The notes below the pieces were generated by a model, which did not search any database, had not been told where the DNA came from, and saw only the letters and a program-made list of their open reading frames with translations. The translations under genes and the position numbers were made by a program. Positions 6,078 to 8,134 of a stretch of DNA of 8,134 bases are shown here, one piece after another (position 1 is the first letter of the stretch; each line of letters opens with the position of its first letter). This DNA is from Candidatus Sumerlaeota bacterium (lineage in GTDB: Bacteria; Sumerlaeota; Sumerlaeia; JAFGJS01), in contig JAFGJS010000047.1 in assembly GCA_016928995.1 (NCBI GenBank), positions 1 to 8,134 on the forward strand, written 5' to 3'.

Positions 6078-7610
6078 TCAGGCGTCTTCTTCCGAGTCGA
6101 AAATCGTATCCTGTTCGGAAAGATCGACTTCCTCCTCTTCGCCTTCCGCGATTTCCGGGGCGGCTGCGGAGTCGTCGTCAGCTTCAACCTCTGCCGGTTC
6201 GGACTCTTCGCTCTCCTCCGCCTCTGGCTCGGGATCTGCTTCGCCGTGTTCCGAGGGCTCCGAGGCCGTAGCGTCGGTTTCCAACGGCTCTTCCGCGTTT
6301 TCCGGTGTCTCGTCCTCGTCGGTTTCGGCTTCCCGTTGCATCTCCTCCAGAGCCTCGTAATAATCCCGCGCGGCGTCAACGATCGTTTCCGCCAGCTCCG
6401 GATTGCCGCCGATCAGCGCGTCGATCTCGATGTTGGCCGAATTCGCGATTTTTTCCACCGAGTTGTAATCCGACGAGTTATAAAAAGACGAGCGCTGTTC
6501 GTCGCTCAGGTCCGTGATCTGGTTCAGGAAATCCTCAAGATAGCGCTGTTGAATCTCCGTGGAGGCTTTCTGCGCGCGCAGCTGCGCGTCGCCGCGAATG
6601 TCGATCTTCCATCCCACGAGCTGTGAAGCCAGCTGCACATTCTGGCCCTTCTGGCCGATCGCCAGCGCCAGGTTCTCCTCGGGCACGATGATCGAGGCCC
6701 GTTCATCCGCATTGTTCAGGTCCATCGAAACGATTTTGGCCGGCTTCAACGCGTCGCTGATGAATTGCGCCATGTTTTTACTGTATGGAATGATGTCGAT
6801 CTTCTCATTCTCGAATTCGTGCACGATCATCTGCACGCGCGAGCCCTTCATGCCGACGCACGCGCCGACCGGATCGACGTCCGGATTCATGCTCGACACC
6901 GCGATTTTCGTCCGCACTCCGGCGTGGCGCGCGATTTTCACGATCTTCACCGTGCCGTCCGCCACTTCCGGCACTTCCTGTTCGAACAGTTTGATGATCA
7001 GCTCCGGCGCCGCGCGCGAGAGGCGGATTTGCGGGCCTTTCTGTGCCTTTTCCACGGAAAGCACGAGGCATTTCAGCCGGTCGCCGAAGTTATAGCGCAC
7101 GCCGCGCGGAATCTCCGAGCGTGGCAGCAGCGCTTCAGCCTTGCCGATATTGATCACGGCGTCGCCGCGCTCAAAACGCTGCACCACGCCAGTCACGATG
7201 GCGCCGACGCGCCCTTCGAATTCGTCGAACACTTTGTCGCGCTCGGCGTCGCGCAGGCGCTGGATCACCACTTGCTTGGCGGATTCCGCCGCGATGCGGC
7301 CCAGCACTTTCGGATCGATTTCCACGCGAAGCTCTTCGCCCAGTTCGATGTCTTTTTTGATCTTGCGCGCTTCGCGCAGACCGATCTCCAGGCGTTTGTT
7401 GCGCACAATCCGGACCACAGTCTGCATCACGGTCAGACTCAGCTGTCCTTTTTCCAAATCGATATGCGGCATCGCGTCATGATACATGGATAGATTCTTC
7501 CGCGACGCTGTAATCAGCGCTTGTTGGATCGCTTCGCTGATCACATCCGGATCCAGATCTTTTTCTTTGCTGATCTGCTGAATGAAGTTTTTCAGATTCG
7601 CAATCTGCAT
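6078..7610 (-). CDS. nusA: Transcription termination/antitermination factor NusA
   Basis: NusA binds RNA polymerase near the RNA exit channel and modulates pausing, intrinsic termination and antitermination. The 510-residue protein has the polymerase-binding N-terminal domain (1-125, with DPDVISEAIQQALITASRK at 20-38 and VEIDPKVLGRIAAESAKQV at 96-114). The S1 domain follows (about 133-200, GRVGAIVTGVVQRFERGDAV). KH1 carries GMKGSR (253-258, preceded by VDPVGACV) and KH2 carries GQKGQN (319-324). Residues about 356-423 look like one degenerate helix-hairpin-helix acidic-repeat module (SVEKIA, then PELAETIVDAARDYYEAL). The last 84 residues (427-510) are a Glu/Asp-rich, presumably disordered tail ending DSEEDA. 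The ATG at 7610 is the natural family start and has a weak GGGG nine bases upstream (7620-7623). It is the first gene of the leftward unit. The usual upstream neighbour rimP is missing from the window. Confidence 0.98.
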   Translation of the reverse strand: MQIANLKNFIQQISKEKDLDPDVISEAIQQALITASRKNLSMYHDAMPHIDLEKGQLSLTVMQTVVRIVRNKRLEIGLREARKIKKDIELGEELRVEIDPKVLGRIAAESAKQVVIQRLRDAERDKVFDEFEGRVGAIVTGVVQRFERGDAVINIGKAEALLPRSEIPRGVRYNFGDRLKCLVLSVEKAQKGPQIRLSRAAPELIIKLFEQEVPEVADGTVKIVKIARHAGVRTKIAVSSMNPDVDPVGACVGMKGSRVQMIVHEFENEKIDIIPYSKNMAQFISDALKPAKIVSMDLNNADERASIIVPEENLALAIGQKGQNVQLASQLVGWKIDIRGDAQLRAQKASTEIQQRYLEDFLNQITDLSDEQRSSFYNSSDYNSVEKIANSANIEIDALIGGNPELAETIVDAARDYYEALEEMQREAETDEDETPENAEEPLETDATASEPSEHGEADPEPEAEESEESEPAEVEADDDSAAAPEIAEGEEEEVDLSEQDTIFDSEEDA

Positions 7611-7628
7611 TACTCGGCACCCCAGAGC

Positions 7629-7657
7629 AAAATAAAAAGTGGGCCGGAGCCCACTTT
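7629..7657 (-). terminator. Intrinsic terminator hairpin in the nusA 5' leader (possible attenuator)
   Basis: On the minus strand a perfect 9-bp stem, AAAGTGGGC / GCCCACTTT (7657-7649 with 7644-7636), encloses the tetraloop TCCG. The T-rich stretch TTATTTT follows directly, making TTTTTATTTT with the end of the stem. This is the classic layout of a leftward intrinsic terminator. On the plus strand the hairpin is followed only by TTTGCG, so it is directional. It ends 18 bases before the nusA ATG and no gene lies upstream in that direction. It therefore reads as a leader attenuator and not as the end of another gene. Confidence 0.75.
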
Positions 7658-7676
7658 GCGTCTCATCGAATCCTAG

Positions 7677-7704
7677 ATTGTACGAAAATAATTACGGACT
7701 GCAA
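7677..7704 (-). promoter_or_regulatory. Probable sigma70-type promoter for nusA
   Basis: On the minus strand the -10 element TACAAT (7682-7677, five of six to consensus) is 16 bases downstream of TTGCAG (7704-7699, which shares only TTG with consensus). An A-rich stretch just upstream (about 7707-7726) could serve as an UP element. Transcription would start near 7670, giving a leader of about 60 bases that contains the terminator hairpin. The -35 match is poor, so this rests mainly on the -10, the A-rich upstream DNA and the position. Confidence 0.5.
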
Positions 7705-7843
7705 GCCTTTTATTTCGATTTTTTACGCATATTTTGCGATCCCAAACCGGCGAAACGGATCGGCGATCTCGCCTGTTGCTCGACGTTGAGCTCACCCACT
7801 TTCGTCGCAGGAACATTTTTAAGCAACTATTGCTATTTCAGAA

Positions 7844-7933
7844 TCGCTATCGGTATCGGGATCACAATCGTTTGATGCGACATTTTCATTCTGTTGACGG
7901 TTGTTTCGATCCCGATCCCGATTTCGATAGCGA
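7844..7933. repeat. Long imperfect inverted repeat of ATCGGG/GATCCC-type units
   Basis: The 20-base left arm at 7844-7863 (TCGCTATCGGTATCGGGATC) pairs with the right arm at 7914-7933, giving 18 Watson-Crick pairs, one G-T pair and one mismatch across a 50-base loop. Both arms are built from hexamer-like units (TATCGG; GATCCC repeated at 7908-7919), so the dyad may have grown from short tandem units. A transcript of either strand could form a stable hairpin. There is no T-run after either arm, so it is not a terminator. It resembles repetitive intergenic elements seen in some Acidobacteriota and Planctomycetota, though I cannot confirm a family from this window. Confidence 0.75.
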
Positions 7934-8000
7934 CGCCGATTGACATTGAATGTGCTTGAGATAACTTCTGGTCTTCGCTGATGCGCCGCCATGAATCCTG

Positions 8001-8029
8001 TTGACACTGTTTCCACCCGGCGGGATAAT
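8001..8029 (+). promoter_or_regulatory. Strong rightward sigma70-like promoter
   Basis: The plus strand has a perfect -35 TTGACA (8001-8006), an ideal 17-base spacer and GATAAT (8024-8029, five of six to consensus). Transcription would start near 8036 and run out of the window to the right. No start codon with a long open frame follows before the edge, so the gene served, if any, lies beyond 8134. Confidence 0.45.
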
Positions 8030-8134
8030 CCAGGTTCAATCAACAACGGGCGCAACTCTCTTAAGCTACAGGATGATAATCTCTTTAATCATGATTCCTG
8101 ATAAGCGCTGAAAGCGCTGAGTATCTCAGCCCAG

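Larger units (their letters stand above)
7611..8134. other. Intergenic region right of nusA with no convincing gene
   Basis: Open frames of 60-80 codons occur on both strands, but they contain no family signature, run through the inverted repeat and encode low-complexity strings such as RYRYRD or DPDPDFDSD. I treat them as chance. The region carries the nusA promoter and leader hairpin, the long inverted repeat and a rightward promoter, described separately. Minor structures are a near-palindrome at 7778-7791 (one G-T mismatch pair), a 5-bp hairpin at 7822-7834, two AGCGCT palindromes (8104-8109 and 8113-8118) and a 6-bp GCTGAG/CTCAGC hairpin at 8116-8130. No tRNA-like fold was seen. Confidence 0.6.

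Noticed and set aside
6765-7493. A 242-codon plus-strand frame opposite nusA
   Set aside because: Antisense shadow of a clear NusA gene, with a composition (His, Asp, Phe, Arg) typical of reverse-complement translation.
7778-7791. Near-palindrome GCTCGACGTTGAGC as a repressor operator
   Set aside because: Single short copy with an internal mismatch and no neighbouring regulator; too common by chance to call.
7639-7943. Two plus-strand frames of 69-78 codons
   Set aside because: One starts inside the nusA leader hairpin and crosses the promoter region. Both run into the repeat and have no family features.
7819-8055. Minus-strand frames of 68-78 codons ahead of nusA
   Set aside because: Their sequence is largely the inverted repeat (NRDRDRN, DPDTDSDSE). 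The two overlapping frames are equally open, lack ribosome sites, and neither resembles RimP.

Overview
The window is mostly one leftward (minus-strand) transcription unit. In transcription order it reads nusA (7610-6078), a possible 38-residue small ORF (6061-5945), infB (5948-3147), rbfA (3150-2701), a multi-pass membrane protein (2701-2087), an S-adenosylmethionine hydrolase of the DUF62 / SAM hydroxide adenosyltransferase family (2048-1215) and a family 4 type glycosyltransferase (1218-88). Spacing is very tight. Start and stop codons overlap at infB/rbfA (GTGA), rbfA/membrane protein (TGATG) and SAM hydrolase/glycosyltransferase (ATGA), so the unit is probably co-transcribed and partly translationally coupled. 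At the far left, 24 open codons on the plus strand end at 72. They look like the tail of a convergent gene that cannot be identified.

To the right of nusA lie 524 bases (7611-8134) with no convincing gene. They hold a sigma70-like leftward promoter for nusA, an intrinsic terminator hairpin between that promoter and the nusA start codon, a long imperfect inverted repeat of ATCGGG/GATCCC-like units, and a good rightward sigma70-like promoter that would serve a gene beyond the window edge. The terminator in the nusA leader is the most interesting regulatory signal. NusA itself acts on such hairpins, so it suggests autoregulation by attenuation.

The organism is a bacterium of moderately high GC. 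IF2 has a long, charged N-terminal extension and NusA has an acidic tail. The set of genes behind rbfA, and the hexamer-type intergenic repeat, remind me of Acidobacteriota (Solibacter/Bryobacter-like). That placement is an impression and not a demonstrated result. Usual partners of nusA-infB-rbfA in other bacteria (rimP upstream, ylxR/ylxQ between nusA and infB, truB after rbfA) are absent from the window.

Functionally, the first half is core translation and transcription machinery: NusA in elongation, pausing and termination, IF2 in initiator tRNA placement, RbfA in 30S maturation. The second half is a membrane protein, a SAM-degrading enzyme and a sugar transferase with no obvious biochemical link to it. 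I see no mobile element, CRISPR array, tRNA or rRNA, and no clear evidence of a wholly new multi-gene system.
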